From the NCBI GenBank assembly GCA_036251875.1, contig CP133960.1, forward strand, positions 1,346,258-1,410,257: DNA of 64,000 nt, given 5' to 3'. Of the stretch, positions 43,242 to 54,324 are shown piece after piece. The translations under genes were made by a program, and so were the position numbers. Positions within the stretch are counted from its first letter, which is position 1. Every line of letters begins with the position of its first letter. This DNA comes from Orbaceae bacterium lpD02. GTDB lineage: Bacteria; Pseudomonadota; Gammaproteobacteria; Enterobacterales; Orbaceae. The notes under the pieces are model-generated. The model did not search any database. It worked only from the letters and a program-made list of their open reading frames with translations, and had not been told where the DNA came from.

Positions 43242-43282
43242 AAAGCCCGTAATTCTTTATTTTTCAATGAATTACGGGCTTT
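43242..43282 (-). terminator. Terminator of ssrA
   Basis: A perfect 14-bp stem (43242-43255 with 43269-43282, 13-base loop) with an AAAGCCCG/CGGGCTTT foot. On the minus strand it follows the tmRNA 3' end by about 25 bases and is followed by TTTTGTTTTC. Confidence 0.88.
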
Positions 43283-43306
43283 AATAAACTGCTATGGAAC
43301 AATAGG

Positions 43307-43670
43307 TGGTGGAGCTGGGGGGAGTTGAACCCCCGTCCGAAATTTCTACATCCTCGGCACTACATGCGTAGTTTGTCTTTAAATTTCATCTACCCGCTGC
43401 GAACAAACACGCCACTGATAGACTAGCTTGATTAGTTTTAATGCTTCCGCCCCAAGCAAGGCTTCCACACGATCTCGTTTGGGTTTGACTCCCCTTGATC
43501 CCCGTCCTACGAGCGAAGGCTAGAGAGGGAAGGCTCTGAGCAGGTTATTAAGCTGCTAGTGCGTAGTTTTCGTCGTTTGCGACTATATTTTGCGGTTTGT
43601 TTACGAGGCCTACCGCACCTCGGCATGCACCTTGGGTTTCGCAAATCCCGTCGAATCCAGAATCAGCCCC
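43307..43670 (-). ncRNA. ssrA: Transfer-messenger RNA (tmRNA)
   Basis: The rescue RNA that, with SmpB, frees stalled ribosomes and tags the nascent peptide. It is 364 bases on the minus strand. The 5' end GGGGCTGATTCTGGATTCGA and the 3' end GGTTCAACTCCCCCCAGCTCCACCA form the tRNA-like acceptor and T arms, with encoded CCA. The tag frame at 43548-43580 reads GCA AAC GAC GAA AAC TAC GCA CTA GCA GCT followed by TAATAA, giving ANDENYALAA as in E. coli. The pseudoknot regions are conserved around it. smpB is 1.3 kb away on the same strand. The 3' end faces the accessory region and is a known integration hotspot in enterobacteria. Confidence 0.96.
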
Positions 43671-43684
43671 AAAAATGAGATATC

Positions 43685-43690
43685 ATTATA
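43685..43690 (-). promoter_or_regulatory. Candidate -10 element of ssrA
   Basis: A minus-strand TATAAT 15 bases upstream of the mature tmRNA 5' end. The -35 region (around 43708-43713, TAGTTA) is weak and lies at the end of the DUF488 gene, so only the -10 is convincing. Confidence 0.45.
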
Positions 43691-43706
43691 TCCAAAATTC
43701 CGACGT

Positions 43707-44081
43707 TTAACTAGCGCTATTATTTTGCTTAAGCATCTTAAGTAAAAAGTCGCGTAATACAATGGCGTGATTGTGTTCAAGATCTTTACTGCCATATAAT
43801 AATGTTACTGGCTTGTTATCTTTAAGCTTTTGATATAAACAAGCCACCACAGGATTATTTTTAAGTTCTTGTTGGTATTGTTGATAAAAAATATCCCATT
43901 GATCTAAATGAGCATGATACCACTGACGTAGTTCATTCGACGGTGCAACCTCTTTTAACCATGCAACACCCGTAAGCTTAGCTTTACTGATCCCTCTTGG
44001 CCATAGACGATCAATTAGATAACTATCTTGATTAAGGCATAACGCCTTTTCATATACGCGCTTAAGAGTGATTAATGACAT
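43707..44081 (-). CDS. DUF488 family protein (YeaO-like)
   Basis: The 124-residue cytosolic protein has the DUF488 pattern: RVYEKA near the start, LIDRLWPRGI (22-31), APSNELRQWYH (about 46-56) and TLLYGSKD..HNHAIVL (about 92-110). Homologues are common in bacteria and have no firm biochemical role. It is a single gene between hslJ and ssrA, ending 37 bases before the tmRNA 5' end. Confidence 0.85.
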   Translation of the reverse strand: MSLITLKRVYEKALCLNQDSYLIDRLWPRGISKAKLTGVAWLKEVAPSNELRQWYHAHLDQWDIFYQQYQQELKNNPVVACLYQKLKDNKPVTLLYGSKDLEHNHAIVLRDFLLKMLKQNNSAS

Positions 44082-44127
44082 ATTATGATATTTTATTGGG
44101 ATTTATTGACTATTTAAAACAGATAAA

Positions 44128-44155
44128 CCGCATCGTAAGTATAATCACGATGCGG
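44128..44155 (-). terminator. Terminator of hslJ
   Basis: A 9-bp GC-rich stem (44128-44136 with 44147-44155) with a 10-base loop. On the minus strand the tail is TTTATCTGTTTTA. It lies 24 bases after the hslJ stop. Confidence 0.65.
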
Positions 44156-44178
44156 CTTGCTTGAATAACTCAAATAGA

Positions 44179-44631
44179 CTATTTAGTATTATCTTTTTGA
44201 GTCATAGGTAGATTTTGTTGTTGATACACTAACGTATTATTACCGGATTTCAACACTAATTTACCATCTACTTTTTCAACATTCGCGCCTTTGCTTAGCA
44301 TGTCGCCAATCACTGTATCAAGTTGGTTTAGCGTTGGTTCATTACAAAACACACGAGTCATTGCTACGCCATCAGCGGCTTGCAATACGCCATTTTGATA
44401 GATGGCTTGGCCATTAAATAGATTACACATTTTGCCATTAAGCTGGATTGTCGTCGTACTACTATCTTGAGTAATATTAAGTACTGGAGGGATCGAGTTT
44501 GGTAGCGGTTGATCATTTAATGAAACAAGTACATAGCTACCAACGATGTTATTATCAGTTTGGTGGCTAGAACAAGCAGCTAACAATGCAGAAGCACCCA
44601 CAACGGCACATAATGTCACGATTTTTTTCAT
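44179..44631 (-). CDS. hslJ: META-domain lipoprotein HslJ
   Basis: An outer-membrane-type lipoprotein: the signal peptide is MKKIVTLCAVVGASALLAAC with Cys20 in the lipobox LAAC. The META domain (about 30-140) contains the NGKMCNLFNGQ block and GVAMTRVFCNEPTLNQLD, both conserved in E. coli HslJ (heat-inducible, linked to novobiocin resistance). The length of 150 aa is near E. coli's 140. It is flanked by its own terminator and a 346-base upstream gap. Confidence 0.88.
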   Translation of the reverse strand: MKKIVTLCAVVGASALLAACSSHQTDNNIVGSYVLVSLNDQPLPNSIPPVLNITQDSSTTTIQLNGKMCNLFNGQAIYQNGVLQAADGVAMTRVFCNEPTLNQLDTVIGDMLSKGANVEKVDGKLVLKSGNNTLVYQQQNLPMTQKDNTK

Positions 44632-44977
44632 TTCCGTTTTCTCCTAAACTTATTAAAAAAATAATACAATTAAATGGTTCCGTTCAACTAACAATAGCAT
44701 AATTTGCCGACAATGCAATCCAGTAAGCGTAATTATTAACGATTCTTGGGATCAGTAAAAAACTAAATATTATTTAATATCAGTTACTAACTCGCTTGGC
44801 AATACATGGCTTATCAGTCTCGACAATCGCGCCAAAATCTTATTCAATGTTAATAATGATAAACGGTTAAAAGGTAATAATTGGGCTCGACATTAAATTA
44901 TCTGCTCAAATAAGCACCTTGTGTATAGCCATTTTTTAGCATTGAGGTATTTTCGCTATATTCTGATATATTGAAAA
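44632..44977. other. Gap between smpB and hslJ, no gene recognised
   Basis: About 346 AT-rich bases. It must hold the hslJ promoter and the end of the smpB transcript. I found no reading frame with a family signature and no clear hairpin. Confidence 0.4.
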
Positions 44978-45460
44978 TTATCGATTGGCGTGTTTCATAA
45001 TTCTCGCTTTATTTACTTGCCATTCACGATCTTTTTCATCTGCGCGCTTATCAAATTGCTTTTTACCTTTAGCAACCCCGATTTTGATTTTGGCCCACGC
45101 ATTCTTCCAATACATCGACAGCGCTACAACGGTATAGCCTTCTCGATTAATTCTACCAAATAGTGAACTTAACTCTTTTTCAGTTAACAATAATTTACGT
45201 GTTCGAGTTGGATCGCAAACCACATGGCTTGACGCTACACTTAATGGTGTGATAGTTGAACCAAATAACCAAGCTTCGCCATTTTTAAGTAATACATAGC
45301 TATCGCTGATGTTGACCTTGCCGGCACGTAAGGATTTAACTTCCCAACCTTGTAGGGATAAGCCAGCCTCGATCTCTTCTTCAATAAAGTATTCGTGACG
45401 CGCGCGCTTATTAAGTGCAATTGTTGCCGAACCCGGCTTGTATGATTTTTTATTTGTCAT
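44978..45460 (-). CDS. smpB: SsrA-binding protein SmpB
   Basis: The tmRNA partner that brings it to the stalled ribosome. It has 160 aa, the E. coli length. It carries the conserved [30 protein letters not shown] block near the start, and the C-terminal tail [21 protein letters not shown], which enters the mRNA channel. It is divergent from ratA with a 73-base gap. The smpB/ratA pair and proximity to ssrA are conserved in E. coli. Confidence 0.96.
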   Translation of the reverse strand: MTNKKSYKPGSATIALNKRARHEYFIEEEIEAGLSLQGWEVKSLRAGKVNISDSYVLLKNGEAWLFGSTITPLSVASSHVVCDPTRTRKLLLTEKELSSLFGRINREGYTVVALSMYWKNAWAKIKIGVAKGKKQFDKRADEKDREWQVNKARIMKHANR

Positions 45461-45533
45461 AATATGCGATATTATAGATTTACATGATACTATAATGCCA
45501 CAACTTTTTATGTGTAATGAATAATTTAAATTT

Positions 45534-45965
45534 ATGACTCGTGTTTTTTATGAAATAACAGAACCTTATTCAACAGAGCAAATGTTTGATTTAGTTAATG
45601 ATATTAACGCTTACCCACAATTTGTTCCTGATTGTGCGAGTGCTGGCGTAATCCGTCAACAAGACAATATTGTTCAAGCTTATATTGAAGTTGAAAAATT
45701 AGGCTTTAAGAAAAAATTTATTACACTCAATAAACTCAACACGCCCCACTCGATGGAAATGACGCTTATTGATGGACCATTTAGTCAGTTAAGTGGAACT
45801 TGGCGCTTTACCCCTCTATCGGAAAATAGATGTAAAATTAGTTTTGATCTCACATTTGAATTTAAAAATAAATTGCTTGATATTGCTTTTACACCACTCT
45901 TTAAAGAATTGATGGAAAATATGGTTAAAGCGTTTAGTGATCGAGCAAGGCACGTTTACTCTTAA
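45534..45965 (+). CDS. ratA: RatA/PasT, START-like (coenzyme Q-binding COQ10 family) protein
   Basis: A 143-residue START/polyketide-cyclase fold protein. The conserved features are [28 protein letters not shown] at the start and the C-terminal [20 protein letters not shown]. Its E. coli homologue was reported to block 70S association when overproduced and to affect persister cells in pathogenic strains; the COQ10 relationship suggests a quinone-related role. It is followed 23 bases later by ratB. Confidence 0.9.
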   Translation: MTRVFYEITEPYSTEQMFDLVNDINAYPQFVPDCASAGVIRQQDNIVQAYIEVEKLGFKKKFITLNKLNTPHSMEMTLIDGPFSQLSGTWRFTPLSENRCKISFDLTFEFKNKLLDIAFTPLFKELMENMVKAFSDRARHVYS

Positions 45966-45988
45966 TCTAGTTAATTGAGGTTTAGTGT

Positions 45989-46291
45989 ATGATTAACATA
46001 CAAATCGTATATGCCTTACCTGAAAATCCCATGATAATTGATTGCTCGGTCGATAATAATTGCACAGTGGAACAGGCGATAGCACAATCAAATATCTTAC
46101 AACAGCATAACCTCACTCTTGAGAATCATCAAATAGGCATTTATGGTAAACCGATTGCTTTAAATGATAGATTAAATGATGGCGATCGTATCGAAATTTA
46201 CCGACCATTAATTAATGATCCCAAAGAAATTCGCCGCAAACGCTCTATTGGGCAGCAAAAAAAGAGAAGGCAAGCCAATGAGTCAAGATAA
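45989..46291 (+). CDS. ratB: RnfH-family ubiquitin-like protein RatB
   Basis: A small beta-grasp (UPF0125/RnfH) protein of 100 aa, with VYALPENPMIIDCSVDNNCTVEQAI, the QIGIYGKPIALNDRLNDGDRIEIYRPL core and a basic tail. It is the usual second gene after ratA. Its last 14 bases overlap the zur start, so the two are translationally coupled. Confidence 0.9.
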   Translation: MINIQIVYALPENPMIIDCSVDNNCTVEQAIAQSNILQQHNLTLENHQIGIYGKPIALNDRLNDGDRIEIYRPLINDPKEIRRKRSIGQQKKRRQANESR

Positions 46292-46736
46292 CGCTTTATC
46301 AATATTAAACGATATTGAAATTGTCTGTAAAAAACGCAATGTCAAATTAACCAACCAGCGTAAAATTGTGCTCAGTATCATGCTGCAGGCCCAAAAGGCC
46401 ATGAGTGCTTATGATTTACTCGATTTATTAAAGCAAGAAGAGCCTCAAGCAAAGCCTCCTACTATCTATAGAGCGTTAGATTTTTTATTAGAGCAAGGAT
46501 TTATTCATAAAGTCGAATCCTCTAATAGCTATATTATCTGTCCCCATTTTAGTCATCCAAATCATCTTTCGATCCTATTTATTTGTGATAACTGCAAACA
46601 AATTCTAGAAAAGAATAGCCATGAAATAGAGAATAATCTGCTACAGCTAGCAACACAAAATCGGTTTGCGGTAAAGCACAGCATTATTGAAATACATGGC
46701 CTTTGTCCTTCATGTCATAAAATACTCACCGATTAA
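46278..46736 (+). CDS. zur: Zinc uptake regulator Zur (Fur family)
   Basis: A Fur-family repressor that controls zinc acquisition genes. The start is ATG 46278 (152 aa), not the in-frame ATG at 46215 inside ratB, since this gives the normal Zur N-terminus (VCKKRNVKLTNQRKIVL). The winged helix has YDLLDLLKQEEPQAKPPTIYRALDFLLEQGF, characteristic of Zur. Zinc ligands: the ICPHFSHPNHLS region for the regulatory site, and CDNC (about 104-107) and CPSC (about 144-147) for the structural zinc. The nested start suggests coupling to ratB. The next gene begins 1 base after its stop. Confidence 0.9.
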   Translation: MSQDNALSILNDIEIVCKKRNVKLTNQRKIVLSIMLQAQKAMSAYDLLDLLKQEEPQAKPPTIYRALDFLLEQGFIHKVESSNSYIICPHFSHPNHLSILFICDNCKQILEKNSHEIENNLLQLATQNRFAVKHSIIEIHGLCPSCHKILTD

Positions 46737-46737
46737 A

Positions 46738-47094
46738 ATGACGCTAAGTATTTTTGCTTTATGGCTTTGCAGTGTTTGCTGTGATACGGTGGGGCAAATA
46801 GCGTTTAAATATGCCGCTGTAGCGCCTAAAAACCAAAAAAACTGGCACTATTGGCTAGCGTTATTAAGTAGTTATTGGTTATGGATTGGTATATCCGCTT
46901 ATGCTATTGGCTTTTTATTTTGGATTGCTTTTTTAACCTTATTACCATTATCTCAAGCCATTTTACTCGGCTCGGCCAATATTATATCGGTCATGATTGT
47001 TGGCAGTTTAGTATTTAAAGAACAACTTACCCCTTACCGCGTTATAGGTGTGAGTTTAATTACGATCGGTGTAATTTTAGTAGGAATAGGCTAA
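46738..47094 (+). CDS. Small multidrug-resistance-type membrane protein, first of a pair
   Basis: A 118-residue inner-membrane protein with four hydrophobic helices, typical of the EmrE/ArnE (DMT) small-transporter family. The conserved features are an acidic residue in helix 1 (CCDTVGQIAFKYAA) and the final GVSLITIGVILVGIG helix. The start is ATG 46738, 1 base after zur; a longer upstream frame would reach into zur. It is followed without a gap by a second protein of the same type, so the pair is probably a heterodimer, as in ArnEF or other two-gene SMR systems. The substrate is unknown. Confidence 0.82.
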   Translation: MTLSIFALWLCSVCCDTVGQIAFKYAAVAPKNQKNWHYWLALLSSYWLWIGISAYAIGFLFWIAFLTLLPLSQAILLGSANIISVMIVGSLVFKEQLTPYRVIGVSLITIGVILVGIG

Positions 47095-47477
47095 TGAAAC
47101 GGTTTTATATTATTGGCTTTGCATGCTTGTTATTATTCGATACTCTTGGCCAAACAGGCTTTAAGTTTTCGGCGCTAAATGCCAAGCCGCTTGACTACTC
47201 ACTAGAATGGGTTGTACGGATCTTATCAAATAAGTGGATCTATCTCACGACATTAAGCTATATTGGTGCGTTTTTTACGTGGATGGTTTTATTGAAAAAA
47301 GCCCCTGTCGGTCCCGCTTTTGCTGCATCACGCTTGCAAATTGTCAGCGTAATGTTGGTATCAATATTTATCTTTAATGAACCTCTAACATTAACGCGTG
47401 CGTTAGGTGCTGTAGTTATTATTTCAGGAATTATCTTTCTGGCAATCGCTGAAAAAAAACTCTCAATGAAGCAATAA
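47094..47477 (+). CDS. Small multidrug-resistance-type membrane protein, second of a pair
   Basis: A 127-residue protein with four helices that mirrors its upstream neighbour: helix 1 has LLLFDTLGQTGFKFSAL (D-x-x-G-Q, as in the first protein). The start codon overlaps the upstream stop by one base (TAATG). Compared with the partner it has a longer basic tail (EKKLSMKQ). The pair follows zur directly, so Zur or the ratA promoter could control it (inference). It is followed by a clear terminator. Confidence 0.82.
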   Translation: MKRFYIIGFACLLLFDTLGQTGFKFSALNAKPLDYSLEWVVRILSNKWIYLTTLSYIGAFFTWMVLLKKAPVGPAFAASRLQIVSVMLVSIFIFNEPLTLTRALGAVVIISGIIFLAIAEKKLSMKQ

Positions 47478-47478
47478 A

Positions 47479-47510
47479 AAAATACGCAATTTTTAATGAT
47501 TGCGTATTTT
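47479..47510. terminator. Bidirectional terminator between SMR pair and yfdX-like gene
   Basis: A perfect 12-bp stem (47479-47490 with 47499-47510, loop TTTTAATG) with A and T tracts on either side, so it can function for both convergent transcripts. Confidence 0.82.
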
Positions 47511-47530
47511 AAATGGTAGACAATTAGCGC

Positions 47531-48157
47531 TTAATTAACATCAATCAATGTTTCACTGTCAACAACAATTGCTAATTCGGCATCACGTAAGACGATATTT
47601 GCTTCGTAATACTTACCCGCTTTGAGTAGTTCTTGAGCTTTACTAACCGCCTGACGAGTTTGATTTAGTGGCATTAAATATTGCGTTTCATTGACGCCAA
47701 CACCTGCTAGATGTAACGCCTCTAATGCCCCTTTTTGATCGCCATTTTTCATTTTTTCATTTGCTTTTTCAATCGCGGTCTCTTTCTCAGCAGTTGCGAC
47801 ATAATTTTCAGCAATAGCAATAGAAGAATCAATTAATATATAATCGTCATTTTTAGTTAATGCTGGATCTTTAGCGTGTTTAACAAAATTTTTCCAATCT
47901 GAGGCATCGGCAGCAAGTAATTTTGCAGCTTGCTCAGTTAATTTTGTTGCTAATTCTGGATTAGCATTAAAAACAGCCAGTCTTGCATATTGCATAGTAC
48001 GCATCGCATCAAATCCTTGCGTAGCAATTTTTGAGAGCTCTTGAATTTGTTGAGCAGAAATAGCAGCCTGAGATGCACTTGTTGCTGGAGTGTTAGCTGA
48101 AACAAAACCGGATAACATAGCGAGTGAAAGAGCAGTGACAGTTAAAATACGTTTCAT
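47531..48157 (-). CDS. YfdX family periplasmic protein
   Basis: The 208-residue protein has a signal peptide (about 1-21, cleavage after VSA) and then an all-helical region. The stretch VATAEKETAIEKANEKMKNGDQKGALEALHLAGVGVNETQYLMPL and KYYEANIVLRDAELAIVVDS follow YfdX of E. coli, a periplasmic acid-stress protein in the EvgA regulon. Its biochemical role is not firmly known. It is convergent with the SMR pair. Confidence 0.82.
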   Translation of the reverse strand: MKRILTVTALSLAMLSGFVSANTPATSASQAAISAQQIQELSKIATQGFDAMRTMQYARLAVFNANPELATKLTEQAAKLLAADASDWKNFVKHAKDPALTKNDDYILIDSSIAIAENYVATAEKETAIEKANEKMKNGDQKGALEALHLAGVGVNETQYLMPLNQTRQAVSKAQELLKAGKYYEANIVLRDAELAIVVDSETLIDVN

Positions 48158-49817
<1,660 letters not shown>

Positions 49818-49821
<4 letters not shown>

Positions 49822-50303
49822 TTTTGGGGCTCTTTTTTAGCTTTATAGCTAGCAAAAATAAAAAATGCAACACCGACGCAAATTGCACAATCAGCAAGAT
49901 TAAACGTTGGATAATGCCATGAACCAAAATTAACATCTAAAAAATCGATCACAAAACCATGGTAAATACGATCAAACAAATTGCCTAATGCACCACCAAG
50001 AACAAGCGCTAGTGAAAAGCTTTCTAATTTCTTACTGTGGCCATTTTTATATAGCATATAAATAATGAGTAAACTAATAACTATCGCGATCAATACCAAT
50101 AACAGCCGTTGCCCTTCAAGAATACTAAATGCAGCGCCGATATTACGATAATAGCTGATGGAAAAAAAGCTTGACCATCGAATGGATTCGCCATAATAAA
50201 AAGTATGGTGAATAAAAAATTTACTGCCTAAATCAGCAGTGAGCACTAGCGCAGTTAAAATTAACCAGATTAGTCCCTTAGTATTTGCAAAACATAGCTT
50301 CAT
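49818..50303 (-). CDS. lspA: Lipoprotein signal peptidase II
   Basis: The inner-membrane aspartyl protease that cleaves prolipoprotein signal peptides. It has 161 aa and four membrane helices. Catalytic aspartates lie in [17 protein letters not shown] (about 117-133) and [10 protein letters not shown] (about 145-154). The YRNIGAAFS motif is conserved. It lies 71 bases after ileS and is coupled to ispH, the same ribF-ileS-lspA-ispH order as in E. coli (the fkpB gene between lspA and ispH is missing here). Confidence 0.95.
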
Positions 50304-50374
50304 ATTCGTTCACTCTTTTAAATAGCAAAGGCAAGATATTAACCTTGCCCTTACGTTTATACGCTAAAATATTT

Positions 50375-53182
50375 TTAGGCAAACCGACGCACTTCACCAT
50401 TACCATGAATATTACTATCGCAGCGTTTACATAAATGTGTTGTTGGTTGATTATCAACCGTATAGTGCCAGCAGCGAGGACATTTATCACCTTGAGCTTT
50501 ATTTAACTCAATTTTTAGTCCTGCAAGTTCGGTTGTAACAGCATGATTGGTCGCGTCAGCTAATGGTTTGACGATGGCTTGCGAAGTCAATAATACAAAC
50601 CGCAGCTCGTTTTCCAATGATGAGAGCGCATTCAAGACTGTTTGGTCTGCATATAGGGTTACTGATGCTTCTAAGGCACCACCAATCACTTTATCATTAC
50701 GACCTTGCTCTAAGACTTTATTGACCTCATCGCGAATTTGTAAAATATGTTGCCAATATTGGCTATTCATTTTTTCACTATCTGCTAATGCAAATAACGC
50801 TTGATACCACTGATCGGCAAACACAAATTCAGGCTTATTCTCTATTGGCAGATACTGCCAAATTTCATCTGCGGTAAATGATAGTACTGGGGCAATCCAG
50901 CGTACCATTGCTTGCACGATATGATATAGCGCTGTTTGGCAGCTGTGACGAGCAACACTATCACTTTTGGCGGTATATTGACGATCTTTGATAATATCTA
51001 AATAAAATGATCCCATCTCGATTGAGCAGAACTGCATAATGCGCTGCACAACTTTATGAAAATCATAATTATTATAAGCCTCAATAATCTCCGCTTGTGC
51101 TTCTTGCGCCATACTGACCGCCCAGCGATCTAAAATCACCATATTCTCAGGCTTAACCAAATCTGTTTTAGGGTTAAAACCGGTTAAGTTGGCTAATAGG
51201 AATCTTGCTGTATTACGAATACGGCGGTAACTATCGGCTGAACGTTTAAGAATCTCATCAGAGTAAGCTATTTCGCCAGAGTAATCCGTCGATGCGATCC
51301 ATAGCCTTAAAATATCTGCACCTAATTTATCCATCACTTCTTGCGGCGTGACAATATTACCCAGTGATTTAGACATTTTTCGTCCTTGCCCATCAACGGT
51401 AAAGCCGTGAGTTAAGACTTGATTATAAGGCGCTTTATTATCGATCGCCGTCGATAGCATTAATGAAGACATAAACCAACCACGATGCTGATCTGAGCCT
51501 TCTAAATACAAATCAGGTGCATTACCGTTAAATTCTGGCCGCACGCTAACGACTGAATAAAAAGTCGATCCTGAGTCAAACCAAACATCTAATGTATCGG
51601 GAATTTTACGATAATCATCAGCATCGGGACCTAATAAATCGTTAATATCCGCATCCCACCACGCTTGAATACCGCCTTTTTCAACTAATTTTGCAACTTT
51701 TTCAATAAGATCCAATGTGTCAGGATGAAGCTCATCTGTCACTTTGTTAACAAACAGTGTCATCGGCACACCCCAAGTACGCTGACGGGAGATACACCAA
51801 TCAGGGCGGTTAGCGACCATTGACTCGATACGTGCTTGACCCCAATCGGGGATCCAGCGAACTTGTTTAATTTCGCCCAGCGACTGTTGACGTAAACCTT
51901 GCTTATCCATACTAATAAACCACTGCGGTGTCGCGCGGTAAATCACTGGTGTTTTGTGCCGCCAGCAACAAGGATAACTATGTTGGATAGTTTCAAAATG
52001 CAGTAATGCACCTTTTTCAGCTAGCATTTCAACTATGATTTTATTGGCTTTAAAAACAAACAGACCATCAAGCCCAGCCCCAGTATCGGGTAAATAACAC
52101 CCATTACCACCCACTGGATTTGCAACTTCAAGCCCATACTTTTGCCCAGTAACAAAGTCTTCCACGCCGTGACCAGGAGCTGTATGCACCGCACCAGTAC
52201 CCGCATCAACCGTAACATGCTCACCAAGTACTATCGGCTCATCAAAATCTAAAAATGGGTGTTTAAAACGTAGTAACTCAAGAGCATCGCCTTTACAACT
52301 CGCTAAAACGGTCCAATCGGTAATGGCAGCTCGAGCCATCACTGATTCGACCAATTCTGTGGCTAAAATTAAACACTCTTGACCATTAATCTGCACTAAT
52401 TGATACTCAACGTCGGCATTTAATGCAATCCCTCGGCTAGCGGGTAAGGTCCAAGGTGTGGTCGTCCAAATAACAGCATAAATAGGTAAGTCAGTTTTAA
52501 CAGCAAATTTAGCCGCAACTGCTGCGTTGTCGATAGCTTTAAATTTGACATCAACAGCAGGGGAAGATTTGTCATAATATTCAACTTCAGCTTCAGCAAG
52601 CGATGACATACAATCAGTACACCAGTAAACAGGCTTCGCTCCTTTCACTACATGACCATTTTTAATCACTTTACCTAAAGCTCGAATAATATTCGCTTCC
52701 GTATCATAGTTCATTGTCAGGTAAGGATTATCCCAGTCACCAATCACTCCCATTCGGATAAACTCAGCTTTTTGAATCGCCACTTGCGATGCTGCATAAT
52801 CACGGCAAATTTGGCGAAATTCAGCTGGCGAAATTTTTTCACCGGGTTTGCCAACTTGCTCTTCAACTTTTTGTTCAATAGGTAAACCATGGCAATCCCA
52901 ACCAGGAATATAAGGTGAATCATAATCCATCAATGTTTTTGATTTAATAATAATATCTTTAATAATTTTATTAACGGCATGACCGATATGAAGTTTACCA
53001 TTTGCATATGGAGGACCATCGTGCAAAATAAAACTTTTTTTGCCTTTTTTAGCTTCACGAATATGGTGATAAAGACCTTTATCATACCAATTTTGCAACA
53101 TTGCAGGTTCGCGTTTAGCTAAATCACCACGCATAGGAAAACCCGTTTCAGGGAGATTTAATGTGTCTTTATAATCTGTCAT
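50375..53182 (-). CDS. ileS: Isoleucyl-tRNA synthetase
   Basis: The class I synthetase for tRNA-Ile. The start at ATG 53182 ([19 protein letters not shown]) is chosen because the family starts there; a longer upstream frame begins at 53239. It has about 935 aa. Signature motifs: HIGH at [15 protein letters not shown] (about 58-71), KMSKS in [12 protein letters not shown] (about 600), and the editing domain with GHGVEDFV. The C-terminal zinc site has CPRCWHYT and CKRCDSN. It follows ribF by 78 bases on the same strand. Confidence 0.96.
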   Translation of the reverse strand: MTDYKDTLNLPETGFPMRGDLAKREPAMLQNWYDKGLYHHIREAKKGKKSFILHDGPPYANGKLHIGHAVNKIIKDIIIKSKTLMDYDSPYIPGWDCHGLPIEQKVEEQVGKPGEKISPAEFRQICRDYAASQVAIQKAEFIRMGVIGDWDNPYLTMNYDTEANIIRALGKVIKNGHVVKGAKPVYWCTDCMSSLAEAEVEYYDKSSPAVDVKFKAIDNAAVAAKFAVKTDLPIYAVIWTTTPWTLPASRGIALNADVEYQLVQINGQECLILATELVESVMARAAITDWTVLASCKGDALELLRFKHPFLDFDEPIVLGEHVTVDAGTGAVHTAPGHGVEDFVTGQKYGLEVANPVGGNGCYLPDTGAGLDGLFVFKANKIIVEMLAEKGALLHFETIQHSYPCCWRHKTPVIYRATPQWFISMDKQGLRQQSLGEIKQVRWIPDWGQARIESMVANRPDWCISRQRTWGVPMTLFVNKVTDELHPDTLDLIEKVAKLVEKGGIQAWWDADINDLLGPDADDYRKIPDTLDVWFDSGSTFYSVVSVRPEFNGNAPDLYLEGSDQHRGWFMSSLMLSTAIDNKAPYNQVLTHGFTVDGQGRKMSKSLGNIVTPQEVMDKLGADILRLWIASTDYSGEIAYSDEILKRSADSYRRIRNTARFLLANLTGFNPKTDLVKPENMVILDRWAVSMAQEAQAEIIEAYNNYDFHKVVQRIMQFCSIEMGSFYLDIIKDRQYTAKSDSVARHSCQTALYHIVQAMVRWIAPVLSFTADEIWQYLPIENKPEFVFADQWYQALFALADSEKMNSQYWQHILQIRDEVNKVLEQGRNDKVIGGALEASVTLYADQTVLNALSSLENELRFVLLTSQAIVKPLADATNHAVTTELAGLKIELNKAQGDKCPRCWHYTVDNQPTTHLCKRCDSNIHGNGEVRRFA

Positions 53183-53260
53183 GCTATTTATTCCGCTTTT
53201 ATATGACCTAGTTAATAAATTAATATAATTTGTTTTCAACTAAACTGGAGCTAACCGAAT

Positions 53261-54229
53261 TTAACCAATCCCGCTACCATGAGTTTTTTTAATATTGGCA
53301 GATTTTGCCCTAATCTTCTGTGCGATGCAAATATCTTGCTTGATTTGAGTCTGTAATGCAGACAAAGAAGCAAATTTAACTTCATCACGAATCTTTTCAA
53401 TAAATTCAACGTCTAAATATTGACCATAAATATTTTGATTAAAATCGAAAATATTTACCTCTAAACTGGCGGTTTTACCGTTTACTGTTGGCCGAATACC
53501 AATATTAGCAATCCCGTAGTATTCTTGATTTAAGTCGATATGTTTCACTTTAACAAAATAAACGCCGTGCAATGCTGGTTTTTTACGTTGCAAATGAATG
53601 TTTGCGGTAGGAAAACCTAATTGCCTCGCTAATTGATTACCATGGACAACACGCCCTTGGATAGTATAAGCTCGCCCCAATAACATTTTTGCTTGCTCAA
53701 AATCATCATTTAATAATGCACACCGAATTGCCGTACTACTCACCCGCTGTTCTTTGACTACATAACTCGATAAATGCTCTAGTGCAAAGTAACCCTTGTC
53801 GGCATATTGTTGAAGTAGTGCAGTATCGCCTTGCCTTTTCGCGCCAAATTTAAAGTCATCCCCAACAATAATGTATTGAGCCATCAGTTGTGCAATTAGA
53901 CCTGTTTCAATAAATGTCTCTGCGCTCATATTTGCAAAGGTTTGATTGAACGTTACCGCTAAAACATAGTCAACGCCCAATGACCGAATAAAGAGACATT
54001 TTTCTTTAAAAGACATTAATCGAGATGGCGCACTGTCAGGATTAAAAAACTCTAATGGTTGCGGTTCAAATAACATTACAACAGTCGGCAATTGCTTAGC
54101 CTCACCAGCTTGTTTTAAACGTGTGATTAACGCTTGGTGACCTAAATGAATGCCATCAAAATTACCCATCGTTATGACGCAGCGATTTAAACGTTGATAT
54201 AGATTATTGAATCCGAGAATGATTTCCAT
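53261..54229 (-). CDS. ribF: Bifunctional riboflavin kinase/FMN adenylyltransferase
   Basis: Makes FMN and FAD from riboflavin. It has 322 aa (E. coli 313). The N-terminal FAD-synthetase domain has GNFDGIHLGHQAL (about 22-34), and the C-terminal flavokinase domain has GFPTANIHL and GIANIGIRPTV. It is the first gene of the ribF-ileS-lspA-ispH run. The 95-base gap upstream to folE contains its promoter. Confidence 0.94.
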   Translation of the reverse strand: MEIILGFNNLYQRLNRCVITMGNFDGIHLGHQALITRLKQAGEAKQLPTVVMLFEPQPLEFFNPDSAPSRLMSFKEKCLFIRSLGVDYVLAVTFNQTFANMSAETFIETGLIAQLMAQYIIVGDDFKFGAKRQGDTALLQQYADKGYFALEHLSSYVVKEQRVSSTAIRCALLNDDFEQAKMLLGRAYTIQGRVVHGNQLARQLGFPTANIHLQRKKPALHGVYFVKVKHIDLNQEYYGIANIGIRPTVNGKTASLEVNIFDFNQNIYGQYLDVEFIEKIRDEVKFASLSALQTQIKQDICIAQKIRAKSANIKKTHGSGIG

Positions 54230-54324
54230 TAATTCACGCTTTTAAAAATAGATTATTAAAATAATTGCATAGCATTAAGAATGACCGACTATTATATCAA
54301 AAGCCATGACTAAACGATAGTTAA

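Noticed and set aside
43301-43670. Possible att site from an ssrA-integrating element
   Set aside because: The complete tmRNA tail and its native terminator are in place and I saw no second copy of the tail or an integrase, so no att site can be claimed.
43610-43795. Minus-strand frame of 61 codons
   Set aside because: It covers the tmRNA 5' end, which explains the sequence conservation; no protein family is recognised.
46215-46277. Longer zur starting at 46215
   Set aside because: The extra residues lie inside ratB in another frame and do not match Zur; ATG 46278 fits the family.
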